Assembly: GCF_001513955.1 (NCBI RefSeq)
Contig: NZ_KQ948149.1
Location: 530,227 to 594,226, forward strand
Direction of reading: 5' to 3'
Source of the DNA: Streptomyces pseudovenezuelae
GTDB taxonomy: Bacteria; Actinomycetota; Actinomycetes; Streptomycetales; Streptomycetaceae
DNA length: 64,000 nucleotides
The notes under the pieces were generated by a model. The model was not told the DNA's origin, searched no databases, and saw only the letters and a program-made list of their open reading frames with translations. The first letter of the stretch is position 1. Every line of letters begins with the position of its first letter. The position numbers were made by a program, and so were the translations under genes. Positions 24,473-35,651 of the stretch are shown here, in pieces.

Positions 24473-25488
24473 GTTTCCCGATGGCGCTCTTCGTCACCGT
24501 CCTGCTGCTGATCGGCAGCGGCTTCTTCGTCGCCGCCGAGTTCGCGCTGGTCGCCGCCAAGCGGCACCGCATGGAGAAGGCCGCGGCCGAGGGACGGCGC
24601 GGGGCGAAGGCGGCCCTGGCCGGGATGCGGGAACTGTCGCTGATGCTGGCCGGCGCCCAACTCGGCATCACCGTCTGCACCCTGGGCCTCGGCTCGGTCT
24701 CCAAGCCCGCGATCTCCCACGAACTCGACCCGCTGCTGCGCGACCTGGGCCTGCCCGGCGCGCTCAGCTACGGCGTCGCCTTCGTGTTCGCCATGGTCGT
24801 CGTGGTGTTCCTGCACATGGTGCTCGGCGAGATGGCCCCCAAGTCCTGGGCGATCGCCCACCCCGAGCGCTCCGCGATGCTGCTCTCGCCGCCCTTCCGA
24901 GCCGTGGTCAAGGCCGTGCGGCCGCTGATCTCGGTCCTGAACAGGATGAGCAACGCGCTGGTACGGCTGTGCCGGGTCACCCCGCGCGACGAGCTGGCCG
25001 CCGTGCACAACCGTGAGCAACTCACCCACCTGGTCGAGGAGTCGGAGCGGCTGGGACTGATCAGCGAGGCCGACTCGGACCTGCTCACCCGCTCGCTCAC
25101 CGAGCCCGACACCCCGGTCGCCGACCTCACGATCCCGGCCGCGGAGATCACCTCGGTGGCCGGCGACGCGGACCTCGACACCATTCTTCGCACAGCCGCC
25201 GACCACGACCGCACCCGCATGCTGGTCCGCGAGGGCGACCTCGTGCTCGGCTCGCTGCACGCCCGCGACGCCCTGGTGGCCCGCGCCCGGGGCCGCACCG
25301 GCACCGCCCGCACCCTGGCCCGCCCGGTCCCGGAGCTGACGGAGGACACCAAGGTCGCCGACGCGATCGACCTGCTCCGCCGCAACCGGGCGTCCCTGGC
25401 GGTCGTCCGGGACGGGACGGGCACGCTGACGGGCATGGTGACGCTGGACGACCTGCTGGCGCGGTACCTGCAGCCGCAGTCGGCCTGA
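24469..25488 (+). CDS. CNNM/CorC-family membrane protein, short form (pair 2)
   Basis: 339 aa from the ATG at 24469 (ATGA overlap). It has a DUF21 domain (SGFFVAAEFALVAAKRHRMEK, AGAQLGITVCTLGLGSVSKP, VLGEMAPKSWAIAHP) and one CBS pair (VADLTIPAAEITSVAG, VVRDGTGTLTGMVTLDDLLARYL), without the CorC_HlyC domain. It matches the 340-aa protein at 21982 in size and domain layout. The hairpin at 25518-25543 probably ends this four-gene transcription unit. Confidence 0.88.
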   Translation: MSFPMALFVTVLLLIGSGFFVAAEFALVAAKRHRMEKAAAEGRRGAKAALAGMRELSLMLAGAQLGITVCTLGLGSVSKPAISHELDPLLRDLGLPGALSYGVAFVFAMVVVVFLHMVLGEMAPKSWAIAHPERSAMLLSPPFRAVVKAVRPLISVLNRMSNALVRLCRVTPRDELAAVHNREQLTHLVEESERLGLISEADSDLLTRSLTEPDTPVADLTIPAAEITSVAGDADLDTILRTAADHDRTRMLVREGDLVLGSLHARDALVARARGRTGTARTLARPVPELTEDTKVADAIDLLRRNRASLAVVRDGTGTLTGMVTLDDLLARYLQPQSA

Positions 25489-25517
25489 ACCGGCTTCCGC
25501 GCGGCCGCATGAACGAA

Positions 25518-25543
25518 GGCAAGGAGGTCAGCACCTCCTTGCC
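25518..25543 (+). terminator. Terminator of the CorC-type cluster
   Basis: Eleven-base perfect arms GGCAAGGAGGT (25518-25528) and ACCTCCTTGCC (25533-25543) with loop CAGC, followed by CTCTTC. It lies 30 bp after the stop of the fourth CorC-type gene. Confidence 0.8.
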
Positions 25544-25565
25544 CTCTTCAACGTATAGCTCACGG

Positions 25566-25586
25566 GGGGCCTTGCGGCAAGGCCCC
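25566..25586 (+). promoter_or_regulatory. Rifamycin-associated element (RAE) upstream of rox
   Basis: Ten-base arms GGGGCCTTGC and GCAAGGCCCC flank a single G. As I recall it, the published RAE found upstream of rifamycin-inactivating genes has core CTTGCGGCAAG, which is present here intact. TTGCGG within the element (25572-25577) and CACAAT (25597-25602), 19 bp apart, could form the promoter. The location, 93 bp before the monooxygenase start, supports rifamycin-inducible control; this has not been tested here. Confidence 0.75.
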
Positions 25587-25678
25587 GGTGCTGCCGCACA
25601 ATCTCCGTCCGAGGCCGGTACCTGCGCAAACACGTGAACCGCTCAGTGCCCGGCCATCGCTCACGGAGGGGGAATCCG

Positions 25679-27115
25679 GTGTACGACGTGATCATCGCCG
25701 GTGGCGGTCCGACCGGCCTGATGCTCGCCGCCGAACTGCGGCTGCACGGGGTGCGCGTGGTCGTCCTGGAGAAGGCGGCGGAGCCGACCGAGATCGTCCG
25801 CTCGCTCGGCCTGCATGTGCGCACCATCGAGGTGATGGACCAGCGCGGGCTGCTGGAGCGGTTCCTCGCGCACGGGAGGCGGTTCACGGCGGGCGGCTAC
25901 TTCGCCGGCATCGACAAGCCCTGGCCGGACGGGCTGGACACCGCGCACGCCTACATCCTCGCCATCCCGCAGCCCGTCACCGACCGCCTGCTGGCCGAGC
26001 GTGCCGTCGAACTCGGAGCCGAGATCCGGCGCGGCTGCGAACTGGTCGGGCTGAGCCAGTACGTCGACGGGGCCGGCGCCGGGGTGAGCGTGGAACTCGC
26101 CGACGGCACGCGGCTGCGCGCGCGTCATCTCGTCGGCTGCGACGGCGGCCGCAGCACCGTGCGCAAGCTTCTCGGTGTCGGCTTCCCCGGCGCACCCGCC
26201 AGGACCGAGACGCTGCTCGGCGCGATGGAGGTGGGCGTGGAGCCGGAGACGGTCACCGCCGTGGTGACCGACATCCGGCGGACCCAGAAACTGTTCGGTC
26301 TCGGTCCCGTCGGGGACGGGCTGTACCGCGTGGTCGTGCCCGCCGAGGGGGTGAGCGGGGACCGCTCGGTGCCGCCGACCCTGGAGGAGTTCAGACGACG
26401 GCTCCGGGCGGTCGCCGGCACCGACTTCGGCGTGCACTCGCCGCGCTGGCTCTCCCGCTTCGGCGACGCCACCCGGCAGGCCGACCGCTACCGGGTCGGC
26501 CGGGTGCTGCTGGCCGGCGACGCGGCCCACGTCCATCCGCCGGTGGGCGGACAGGGGCTCAACCTCGGCATCCAGGACGCCTTCAACCTGGGCTGGAAAC
26601 TGGCCGCCGAGGTGGCCGGCTGGGCACCCGAGGACCTGCTGGACACCTATCACGCCGAACGGCACCCGGTGGCCGCCGAGGTACTCGACAACACCCGTGC
26701 GCAGATGGAGCTGCTGTCGACCGAGCCCGGCCCGCAGGCGGTACGGCGGCTGCTGTCCCGGCTGATGGACTTCGACGAGGTGAACCGGTACCTGATCGAG
26801 AGGATCACCGCGATCGGCGTCCGCTACGACTTCGGTGCGGGCCATGAGCTGCTCGGGCGACGCCTGCGGGACCTCACGCTCGGGCGCGGGCGCCTCTACG
26901 AGCTGATGCGCGGCGGCCGCGGACTGCTGCTCGACGGGACCGGACGCCTGTCGGTGGCGGGCTGGGCGGACCGCGTCGACCACGTCGTCGACACCGGCGG
27001 CGAACTCGACGCCCCCGCGGTACTGCTGCGCCCCGACGGCCATGTGGCATGGGCCGGCGAGGACGGGCACGAACTGCGCGACCGGCTGTCCAGGTGGTTC
27101 GGCGCGGCGGGCTGA
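25679..27115 (+). CDS. rox: Rifampicin monooxygenase (Rox)
   Basis: 478 aa from a GTG at 25679 with GGAGGGGG upstream; an earlier in-frame ATG at 25634 lacks a ribosome site. It is a class A flavoprotein hydroxylase: FAD-binding GGGPTGLMLAAEL at the N-terminus, the DG motif CDGGRSTVRKLLGVGF near 150, and the GD motif VLLAGDAAHVHPPVGGQGLN near 280. A C-terminal thioredoxin-like domain ends in DRLSRWFGAAG. Length and many segments (AELRLHGVRVVVLEK, MDQRGLLERFLA, FAGIDKPWPDGLDTAHAYIL) agree with Rox as I remember it. Rox hydroxylates the rifamycin naphthyl ring, linearising the drug and giving intrinsic resistance. The RAE upstream fits. Confidence 0.9.
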   Translation: MYDVIIAGGGPTGLMLAAELRLHGVRVVVLEKAAEPTEIVRSLGLHVRTIEVMDQRGLLERFLAHGRRFTAGGYFAGIDKPWPDGLDTAHAYILAIPQPVTDRLLAERAVELGAEIRRGCELVGLSQYVDGAGAGVSVELADGTRLRARHLVGCDGGRSTVRKLLGVGFPGAPARTETLLGAMEVGVEPETVTAVVTDIRRTQKLFGLGPVGDGLYRVVVPAEGVSGDRSVPPTLEEFRRRLRAVAGTDFGVHSPRWLSRFGDATRQADRYRVGRVLLAGDAAHVHPPVGGQGLNLGIQDAFNLGWKLAAEVAGWAPEDLLDTYHAERHPVAAEVLDNTRAQMELLSTEPGPQAVRRLLSRLMDFDEVNRYLIERITAIGVRYDFGAGHELLGRRLRDLTLGRGRLYELMRGGRGLLLDGTGRLSVAGWADRVDHVVDTGGELDAPAVLLRPDGHVAWAGEDGHELRDRLSRWFGAAG

Positions 27116-27446
27116 GCGTGCGCTCGACGGGAGCCGCGACTCCGACTTGACCGCGCCCGGTGTCCCGTGGCGGCGGACGCGAGGTGGGGTGGCTGCGGAC
27201 GCCGGGCGGGAGCACGCCGGCGTCCAGGTGCCGGCCCGCCCGGCGGCGGCCGCGTACGGGTGCGCGTTCGGATCCGGACGGGGGCGGCGGGCCGATCCAC
27301 GTGCGGCGGAGGCAGGCGTCCGGTTCGCCCCCGTGTTCCGCCGCACCGATCCCACCGCGGCGCCGGCCGCACCCGCCGACTGCTCGACGAGGCGGGGCGT
27401 CCCGACGTACGCCCCTGGGGGCAGCCGCCGTCGGACGCCCCGTGCG
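27116..27446. other. Intergenic region without recognised gene
   Basis: These 331 bp separate the convergent rox and NCS1 permease genes. All frames are open in places because of high GC, but none has a credible start, ribosome site or recognisable protein. No strong hairpin was noticed by eye close to either stop codon. It may be remnant sequence. Confidence 0.5.
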
Positions 27447-29093
27447 TCAGGCGGTGGCGGGCAGGACGTGGTCGCCGGTCTTGTCCGTGCTCAGGCACAG
27501 GGAGCAGACCACCGCGTCGTGGGTGGCGCAGGCGGCCAGGTCGGGGCGCTCGTAGGGCTGCCGGCAGACGTGGCAGTCGTAGGTCGTCGCGCTCGGGTTG
27601 CCGTCCGCGTCCAGCATCGGCTCGTCGATGCCGTCGTCGGTGCGGCGCAGGTAGTACCTGCCCCTGGTGACGATCGCCATCAGCGGGGTGAGGGCGAACG
27701 CGATCACGGCGGCGGCGACGGGGGAGTACGGCTGGAGGGTGTCGCCGAGGCCGTGGAAGTACATGGCGATGGACAGACCGGACGCGGCGACGAAGGCCAC
27801 CACCCCCACCGGGTTGACCGCGTAGAGCATGCCGCGGCGGAACTCGGGGGCGTGCGGGGAGAGTTTGAGCAGGTACTTGTTGATGCCGATGTCGGTGGCG
27901 ACGGTGACGACCCAGGCGATGGCGCAGTTCGAGTAGAAGCCCAGGATGTCGTTGAGGAAGCTGAACATGTCCGCTTCCATCAGGGCCAGCGCGAAGCCCA
28001 GGTTGACCAGGACGAAGACCAGACGGCCGGGGTAGTGCCGGGTGAGCCGGGTGAACGAGTTGGTCCAGGCGAGCGAGCCGGAGTAGGCGTTCGTCACGTT
28101 GATCTTGATCTGGCTGATCACGACGAGGGCCACCGCCAGCGGGAGCACCAGCCAGGACGGCATCATCGCGTCGAAGGCGCCCTTGAACTGCTGGATCGGC
28201 TCGGGGGCCGCGTCCGCTCCCACCTCGGCGAGGATGTACACCGCGAGGAAGACGCCGATGGCCTGCTTGAGCGCGCCGAGCACCACCCAGCCGGGGCCGG
28301 CCATGACCACCGCGGTCCACCAGGTGCGCTTGTTCGCCTCGGTCTTGGGCGGCATGAAGCGCAGGTAGTCGATCTGCTCGCCGATCTGCGCGATGAGCGA
28401 GAGACACACGCCCGCGCCGAGCAGCACGGACGCGGTGTTGACGCCGCCGTCGCCGTCGGTGCCCGCGTAGGCGAGGAAGCGGTCGACGGTGCCCGGGTCG
28501 GTGGAGACGAGGTAGACCAGCGGGCCCACCATCAGCAGCAGCCAGATCGGGGTCGTCCACACCTGGAGCTTGCTCAGCGCCGTCATGCCGTAGATCACCA
28601 GGGGGATGACCATGAGCGTGGAGACCAGGTAGCCCAGCCACAGGGGCAGTCCGAGGCCGAGTTTGAGGCCCTGGGCCATGATCGAGCCTTCGAGGGCGAA
28701 GAAGATGAAGGTGAAGCTGGCGAAGATGACGCTGGTGAGCACCGAGCCGTAGTAGCCGAAGCCGGAGCCGCGGGTGATCAGATCGAGGTCGATGTTGTAG
28801 CGGGCGCCGTAGTAGGCGAGGGGGAAGCCGGTGACGAAGATGACGACGGCGGCGACCGCGATCGCCACGAGCGCGTTGCCGGTGCCGTGGGCCAGTCCGA
28901 TGCCGGCGCCGATGGAGAAGTCGGCCATGTAGGCGATGCCGCCGAGGGCGGTGGTGGCCACGACCATGGGGGTCCAGCGGCGGTAACTACGGGGCGCGAA
29001 GCGGAGGGTGTAGTCCTCCAGGGTCTCCTTGACCGCCTGGTCGGCGGATGCCGACGGGTCTGCCGTTGCCGGCCGCGACTCTGTGGTGCTCAT
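27447..29093 (-). CDS. NCS1 family purine-cytosine permease with zinc-binding C-terminal tail
   Basis: 548 aa from the ATG at 29093 (GGGAGGCGTGAC upstream). It has twelve hydrophobic segments with NCS1 features: RRWTPMVVATTALGGIAYMADFSIGAG, GYYGSVLTSVIFASFTFIFFALEG, QIGEQIDYLRFMPP and INVTNAYSGSLAWTN. Family members import cytosine, purines, allantoin or related compounds with cations. The cytoplasmic tail (about 505-535) carries C507-x2-C510, C522-x2-H525 and C530-x2-C533, which would bind zinc; such tails are not standard in CodB-type permeases. It faces rox and stands alone. The substrate is not certain. Confidence 0.85.
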   Translation of the reverse strand: MSTTESRPATADPSASADQAVKETLEDYTLRFAPRSYRRWTPMVVATTALGGIAYMADFSIGAGIGLAHGTGNALVAIAVAAVVIFVTGFPLAYYGARYNIDLDLITRGSGFGYYGSVLTSVIFASFTFIFFALEGSIMAQGLKLGLGLPLWLGYLVSTLMVIPLVIYGMTALSKLQVWTTPIWLLLMVGPLVYLVSTDPGTVDRFLAYAGTDGDGGVNTASVLLGAGVCLSLIAQIGEQIDYLRFMPPKTEANKRTWWTAVVMAGPGWVVLGALKQAIGVFLAVYILAEVGADAAPEPIQQFKGAFDAMMPSWLVLPLAVALVVISQIKINVTNAYSGSLAWTNSFTRLTRHYPGRLVFVLVNLGFALALMEADMFSFLNDILGFYSNCAIAWVVTVATDIGINKYLLKLSPHAPEFRRGMLYAVNPVGVVAFVAASGLSIAMYFHGLGDTLQPYSPVAAAVIAFALTPLMAIVTRGRYYLRRTDDGIDEPMLDADGNPSATTYDCHVCRQPYERPDLAACATHDAVVCSLCLSTDKTGDHVLPATA

Positions 29094-29410
29094 GTCACGC
29101 CTCCCGGTGGTGCTCGAGCGGGCGATGGGGGGATGCGTGGGAGCCCCGCGCGGCGCCGTCGCCGGTCCGGGGGAGTCGCCGGGCCGGCGTGAGCGGTTCA
29201 GGGCCCTGTATACGACTCGCTTCCCACGGTCCGTCACGCTAGGTAGCGGTTGTTACCGATGTGGGGCGGGTGTCATGAACGCGACGTTTCTGGATTCTCA
29301 CCGTGGTTGATCGGTGTCGCTACGCAGCGTCATCCGGCGTGGTCCGGCGTGATCCGGGGTGAGGCGGTGCGGTCCGGTGCGGGCCCGGGCGGGGTGCGTG
29401 CGCCGCGGTG
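29094..29410. other. Upstream region of the NCS1 permease gene
   Basis: 317 bp between the permease start and the stop of the winged-helix gene, both leftward. It should contain the permease promoter. A small dyad CGGT-TGTT-ACCG occurs near 29248-29260 within AGGTAGCGGTTGTTACCGAT. No gene is supported and no clear -35/-10 pair was assigned. Confidence 0.4.
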
Positions 29411-29779
29411 TCAGGCCGGGGTGTGCCGCCGTGTGCCGGGCAGCGGGCCGCGGTCCGCCTCGTCCTGGACGAGCAGGGAGAGCAGTGACGCCACCGTCAG
29501 GCCGGCCTCGGCGGGATGGCGCAGGACCTTGCCCGGGTCGATGCGATAGATGTTCGTGCGCCCCTCCCGCACGTGCGAGAGGTACCCGTCCTCTTCGAGA
29601 TCGGAAATGATCTTCTGCACGGAGCGTTCCGTGAGCCGGCAGTGCGCGGCGATGTCGCGGATCCGGGTGCTGGGGTTGTCGGCGATCGCGGCCAGCACCC
29701 TCGCGTGATTGGTGACGAACGTCCATCCGGTGTGTGACTCGGGCACTCCATCCATGGCGGCAGTGTAGCGACCCGGCAT
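29411..29779 (-). CDS. Winged-helix (MarR/ArsR-like) transcriptional regulator
   Basis: 122 aa from the ATG at 29779, with a second ATG at 29755; neither has a clear ribosome site, so a leaderless message is possible. Residues about 20-85 form a winged helix: NHARVLAAIADNPSTRIRDIAAHCRLTERSVQKIISDLEEDGYLSHVREGRTNIYRID. The tail (HPAEAGLTVASLLSLLVQDE) may mediate dimerisation. It is divergent from the STAS-domain gene and shares an AT-rich 106-bp gap with it, so it may regulate that gene and itself. Confidence 0.8.
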   Translation of the reverse strand: MPGRYTAAMDGVPESHTGWTFVTNHARVLAAIADNPSTRIRDIAAHCRLTERSVQKIISDLEEDGYLSHVREGRTNIYRIDPGKVLRHPAEAGLTVASLLSLLVQDEADRGPLPGTRRHTPA

Positions 29780-29885
29780 TCACGTATTCAAAAACATGAA
29801 CTTTATTTCGTGTATTGGTTGACGTATGTTGGCGGCGAAAGCGAACCTGAGGGCAGAGGCAGCCGAACACATGAGGGAGAGGGTC
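29780..29885. promoter_or_regulatory. AT-rich divergent control region, winged-helix gene / STAS gene
   Basis: The stretch 29780-29825 is far richer in AT than its surroundings. It has a short dyad TTCA-AAAACA-TGAA (29788-29801) and repeated CGTATT / CGTGTATT. TTGACG at 29818-29823 is a likely -35 box for the rightward STAS gene. Probable operator for the adjacent winged-helix protein. Confidence 0.4.
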
Positions 29886-30359
29886 ATGCCGGAACCTGCG
29901 CACTCGGCGCAGCCCCTCGCCATGCCGGACACGCGCCCGCCGTGTCTGGCCACGATCGAGGCTGTGCCGATCGGGGAACGAACGGTTGTCACCTGTCGTG
30001 GCGCGTTCGACATCGGTGCCCGGGAGCTGCAGTCCGAGCTCTGGGCCGTCCTCGACCGCTCTGCCACCGGGGTGGACCTGGAGCTCGACGAGGTCGGGTT
30101 CTGCGACTGCGGTGGCCTCAACGTCCTGTTGGGTCTGCGCCGGGAGGCCCTTGGCCAGGGCAAGACGGTCACCGTCCGGACGTACAGTCCCACCGTCGAA
30201 CGCCTGCTTGAGCTGACCGGGGCGCGGGAGCTGTTCGTGACCGAACATCCCGGGCGTCCCGAAGACGCGCGGGCCCTGGCCGCCGGAGCCGTCCTCGGAG
30301 CTGTCCCCGCCCCCGCCCCCGCCGTGGAGGAAAAGCCGCAGCCCGCGGGATCGTCGTGA
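29886..30359 (+). CDS. STAS domain protein (anti-sigma factor antagonist-like, Gly at phosphosite)
   Basis: 157 aa from the ATG at 29886 (GGGAGAGGGTC upstream). The STAS fold covers about residues 20-120: ATIEAVPIGERTVVTCRGAFDIGA, VDLELDEVGFCDCGGLNVLLGL, and TVTVRTYSPTVERLLELTG. In antagonists such as SpoIIAA and RsbV, the helix start after the core strand carries a phosphorylatable serine (D-S-x-G or, in many Streptomyces proteins, D-C-S-G-L). Here it reads D-C-G-G-L, so switching by a cognate kinase seems impossible. It may act constitutively or bind another partner. The Ala/Pro-rich C-terminus is probably disordered. Confidence 0.85.
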   Translation: MPEPAHSAQPLAMPDTRPPCLATIEAVPIGERTVVTCRGAFDIGARELQSELWAVLDRSATGVDLELDEVGFCDCGGLNVLLGLRREALGQGKTVTVRTYSPTVERLLELTGARELFVTEHPGRPEDARALAAGAVLGAVPAPAPAVEEKPQPAGSS

Positions 30360-30439
30360 GCTGCTTCCGGCTGAGGGCTGAGGGCTGAGGGCCGCGGACG
30401 CCTGAGCGGCTGACGGGTGCCGTCGAGAGGGCTGGGGCG

Positions 30440-30475
30440 GCGGGGGCGGGCCGTCAGGCGGGGGCGGGCCGTCAG
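30440..30475 (+). repeat. Tandem 18-bp duplication at the end of meaB
   Basis: The 18-mer GCGGGGGCGGGCCGTCAG occurs twice in direct succession (30440-30457 and 30458-30475). The second copy contains the meaB stop codon (TCA at 30472-30474 on this strand), so the duplication affects only downstream sequence. Probably replication slippage. Confidence 0.8.
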
Positions 30476-31454
30476 TCCCTCGTGATGCCGCCGAACGCGT
30501 CGAGGATGCGCTCGGCGGCCAGCGTGGCCGTCAACCGGCCCTCGCGGACCTCTTGTTCGAGGTCGGGGGCGAGGGACTGGACGGCCGGGTCGGCGTGCAG
30601 CCGGCCGAGCAGTTCGTCCCGGACCATCGCCCAGGCCCAGCCCACCTGCTGGTCCCGGCGCTTGGCGGTGAGCCGACCGGTGGAGTCGAGGAGCGTCCGG
30701 TGCTGTTCGAGGCGCTCCCACACCACGTCGAGGCCGGTCGCCTCGCGGGCGCTGCAACTGAGCACCGGGGGAGTCCAGAAGGCGTCCTTGCCGTGCATGA
30801 GCCGCAGGGCGCCCGCCAGTTCACGCGCTGCCGCGCGGGCGTCGCGCTCGTGCGGGCCGTCCGCCTTGTTGACCGCGATCACGTCGGCCAGCTCCAGCAC
30901 ACCCTTCTTGATGCCCTGGAGCTGGTCGCCGGTGCGGGCCAGGCTCAGCAGCAGGAAGGAGTCGACCATGTCGGCCACCGCGGTCTCCGACTGCCCGACG
31001 CCGACGGTCTCGACGAGGATCACGTCGTAGCCCGCGGCCTCCATCACGACCATCGACTCCCGGGTCGCCTTGGCCACCCCGCCGAGCGTGCCCGCGCTCG
31101 GGGAGGGCCGTACGAAGGCGGCCGGGTCGACCGCCAGGCGCTCCATCCGGGTCTTGTCGCCCAGGATCGAGCCGCCCGTACGCGTGGAGGACGGGTCGAC
31201 CGCGAGCACTGCCACCCGGTGCCCCAGCGAGGTGAGCATCGTGCCGAACGCGTCGATGAACGTCGACTTGCCCACGCCCGGCACCCCGCTGACCCCGATC
31301 CGCCGGGCCCGGCCGCTGTGCGGGAGCAGCTCGGTGAGCAACTCCTGGGCCAGTGACCGGTGCCGCGGGTGGGTGGACTCGACGAGGGTGATGGCGCGGG
31401 CGACGATCGCCCGCTTCCCGTCGAGGACGCCCTTCACATACGTGTCGAGATCGA

Positions 31455-31458
<4 letters not shown>
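30472..31458 (-). CDS. meaB: Methylmalonyl-CoA mutase-associated GTPase MeaB
   Basis: 328 aa from a GTG at 31458 that overlaps the mutB stop (GTGA). Walker A is GVSGVPGVGKSTFID. Further G-motifs are VLAVDPSSTRTGGSILGDKTRM, VETVGVGQSE and VNKAD. MeaB is a G3E-family GTPase that gates adenosylcobalamin loading into methylmalonyl-CoA mutase and protects the enzyme from inactivation. It is the last gene of a mutA-mutB-meaB operon in which all genes overlap by 1-4 bp, so the three products should be made in balance. Confidence 0.95.
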
Positions 31459-33646
<2,188 letters not shown>

Positions 33647-33647
<1 letters not shown>

Positions 33648-35455
33648 CAGGACACTCCCATGCGGTCGAGGGTGGCGGTGAGCACGGCGACGGCGTCGCA
33701 GCCCGCGAAGACGTAGGAGTCCACGCCCGCGTACTCGCCGGGCCGCCCGGCGAGGAACACGTGCCGCGCGCCTGCCGACTTGAGGGTCTTCACGACGTCG
33801 TCGGCCTGCTCCTCGTACAGCGCGTCACTGGAGCACAGGCAGACCTCGGTGGCGCCGCTCTCCTCGAAGGTGCCCTCGGTGACGGGCTCGATGCCGCCGG
33901 CCTGGAAGAGGTTGGCGGCGAAGGTCAGACGCGCGGTGTGGGCGGCGGCGGGGCCGAGGGCGGCGAGGAAGACGCGGGGCCGGGACCCGGTCGCCGCGAG
34001 GTGGGCGTCGGAGCGGGCGCGCAGTTCCTCGTACGCCTCGTCGCGCCGCACGCGGGGCAGGCCGCCGGTCCGTGACTCGGGTGCCGGGGCGCGCTCGACG
34101 GGCTTCTCGCCGAGGTGCGGGAACTCGCTGACACCGGTGACGGGTTCGCGCCGGGTGGCGAGCTTCTTGGAACGCAGCGCCCATGTCGTGGCGAGGTCGG
34201 TGCGAAGGCGGCCGGAGCGCAGGACGGCCGCCTGGCCGCCGTCGCGTTCGATGGTCCGGAAGAACGACCAGGCCGCCTCGGCGAGTTCGTCGGTCAACCG
34301 CTCCACGTACCAGGAGCCGCCCGCCGGATCGATCACCCGGGACAGATGGGACTCCTCGACCAGGATCGTCGAGGTGTTGCGCGCGACGCGGCGCGCGAAC
34401 GCGTCCGGCAGGCCGAGCGCGTGGTCGAAGGGCAGCACGGTGACGGCCTCCGCGCCGCCCACCCCGGCGGCCAGGGTGGCGATCGTCGCGCGCAGCATGT
34501 TCACCCACGGATCGCGGCGGGTCATCATCACCGGCGACACCACGGCGTGCTGCGCCTGCGCACCGGCGCCGGGCGCCCCGCACACCTCGGCGACCCGCGC
34601 CCACAGCCGGCGCGCGGCCCGCAGCTTGGCGATCGTCAGGAACTGGTCGGCCGTCGCCGCGTACCGGAACTCCAGCTGCGCGCAGGCCTGTTCGACGCTC
34701 AGCCCGGCCTCGGTCAGCCCGCGCAGATACGTGACACCGGTGGCGATCGAGGCACCGAGCTCCTGTGCGGCCGAACCGCCGGCCTCGTGGTACGGCAGCG
34801 CGTCCACGGTCAGCGCCCGCAGCCCCGGGTACTGCTCGGCGCAGCGGCGGGCGAGCGGCACGACCGGGGCGAAGTCCGACGCCTCGCCGGTACGGGCCTC
34901 GTGGCCCAGCGGGTCGGCGCCGAGGTTGCCGCGCACGGCCTTGGCGTCGATGCCGCGCTCGCCGTAGATCCGCAGCAACTCCTGTGCGGCGGGCTCGAAC
35001 CGGTCTCCCGCGTCCAGGACGACCGGCGCCAGGTCGAGGTAGACGCCGTCGAGGACCTTGTCCAGCGACCCGACCGGGATGCCGCCGTCGCCCGCGACGA
35101 GCCACAGCGAGGTGACGCCGTTCTCCAGGTCCGTGAGCACCGCGGTGTTGTCGGCGACCGCGTGCCGCTGCCGTACGTCCCAGCCGCCGGTGGTGTTCCC
35201 CTCGGCGCGGGCGCCCCGCACGAAGGGCGCGAAACCGGGGAAACCGGGATCGGGCGCGGCATCGTGCGCGGTGTACAGGGGACGGGTGCGCAACCCGTCC
35301 TCGAGCGCGGTGGACAGGGCGTCCTCCGCTGCCGCGCCGGAGACTTCCTTGCCCGACTTGCGCAGGACACCCGCCACCAGGCTGTGCCACTGATCAAGGT
35401 TCGCGTCAGGGAACTCGGCGGCCAGCGAGAGCCCGTCGTCAGGCAGGACCGTCAT
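33647..35455 (-). CDS. mutA: Methylmalonyl-CoA mutase, small (beta) subunit
   Basis: 602 aa, first gene of the mut operon. It has the mutase barrel (FVRGARAEGNTTGGWDVRQRHA; TRRDPWVNMLRATIATLAAGVGGAEAVTVLPFDHALG). The C-terminal domain (about 470-602) resembles a cobalamin fold but lacks the DxHxxG histidine, as is normal for the non-catalytic partner. It forms the heterodimer with MutB. The N-terminus begins MTVLPDDGLSLAAEFPDANLDQWHSL, typical of actinobacterial MutA. Confidence 0.95.
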
Positions 35456-35651
35456 GCTCGGATGCTAGGCCAGATCGCCGAACGAGCAGCAGAGGGCACG
35501 GCTGTGACCTTGCCCGCAACGAGACTGTGACCCCGGTCTCCCCCGAGCCGGAAGGGGCGTCGTGGGGCCCTGGCGATCCTCTCCGGCTCGACTGGTGGAC
35601 CGGTGGACCGGTCGGCCGGTAGTCGCCGGCCGTGCGGGTTGCCGGCGGGCG

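Noticed and set aside
27116..27446. Open frames in the gap between rox and the NCS1 permease.
   Set aside because: All frames are extensions or mirrors with no start signal and no family resemblance.
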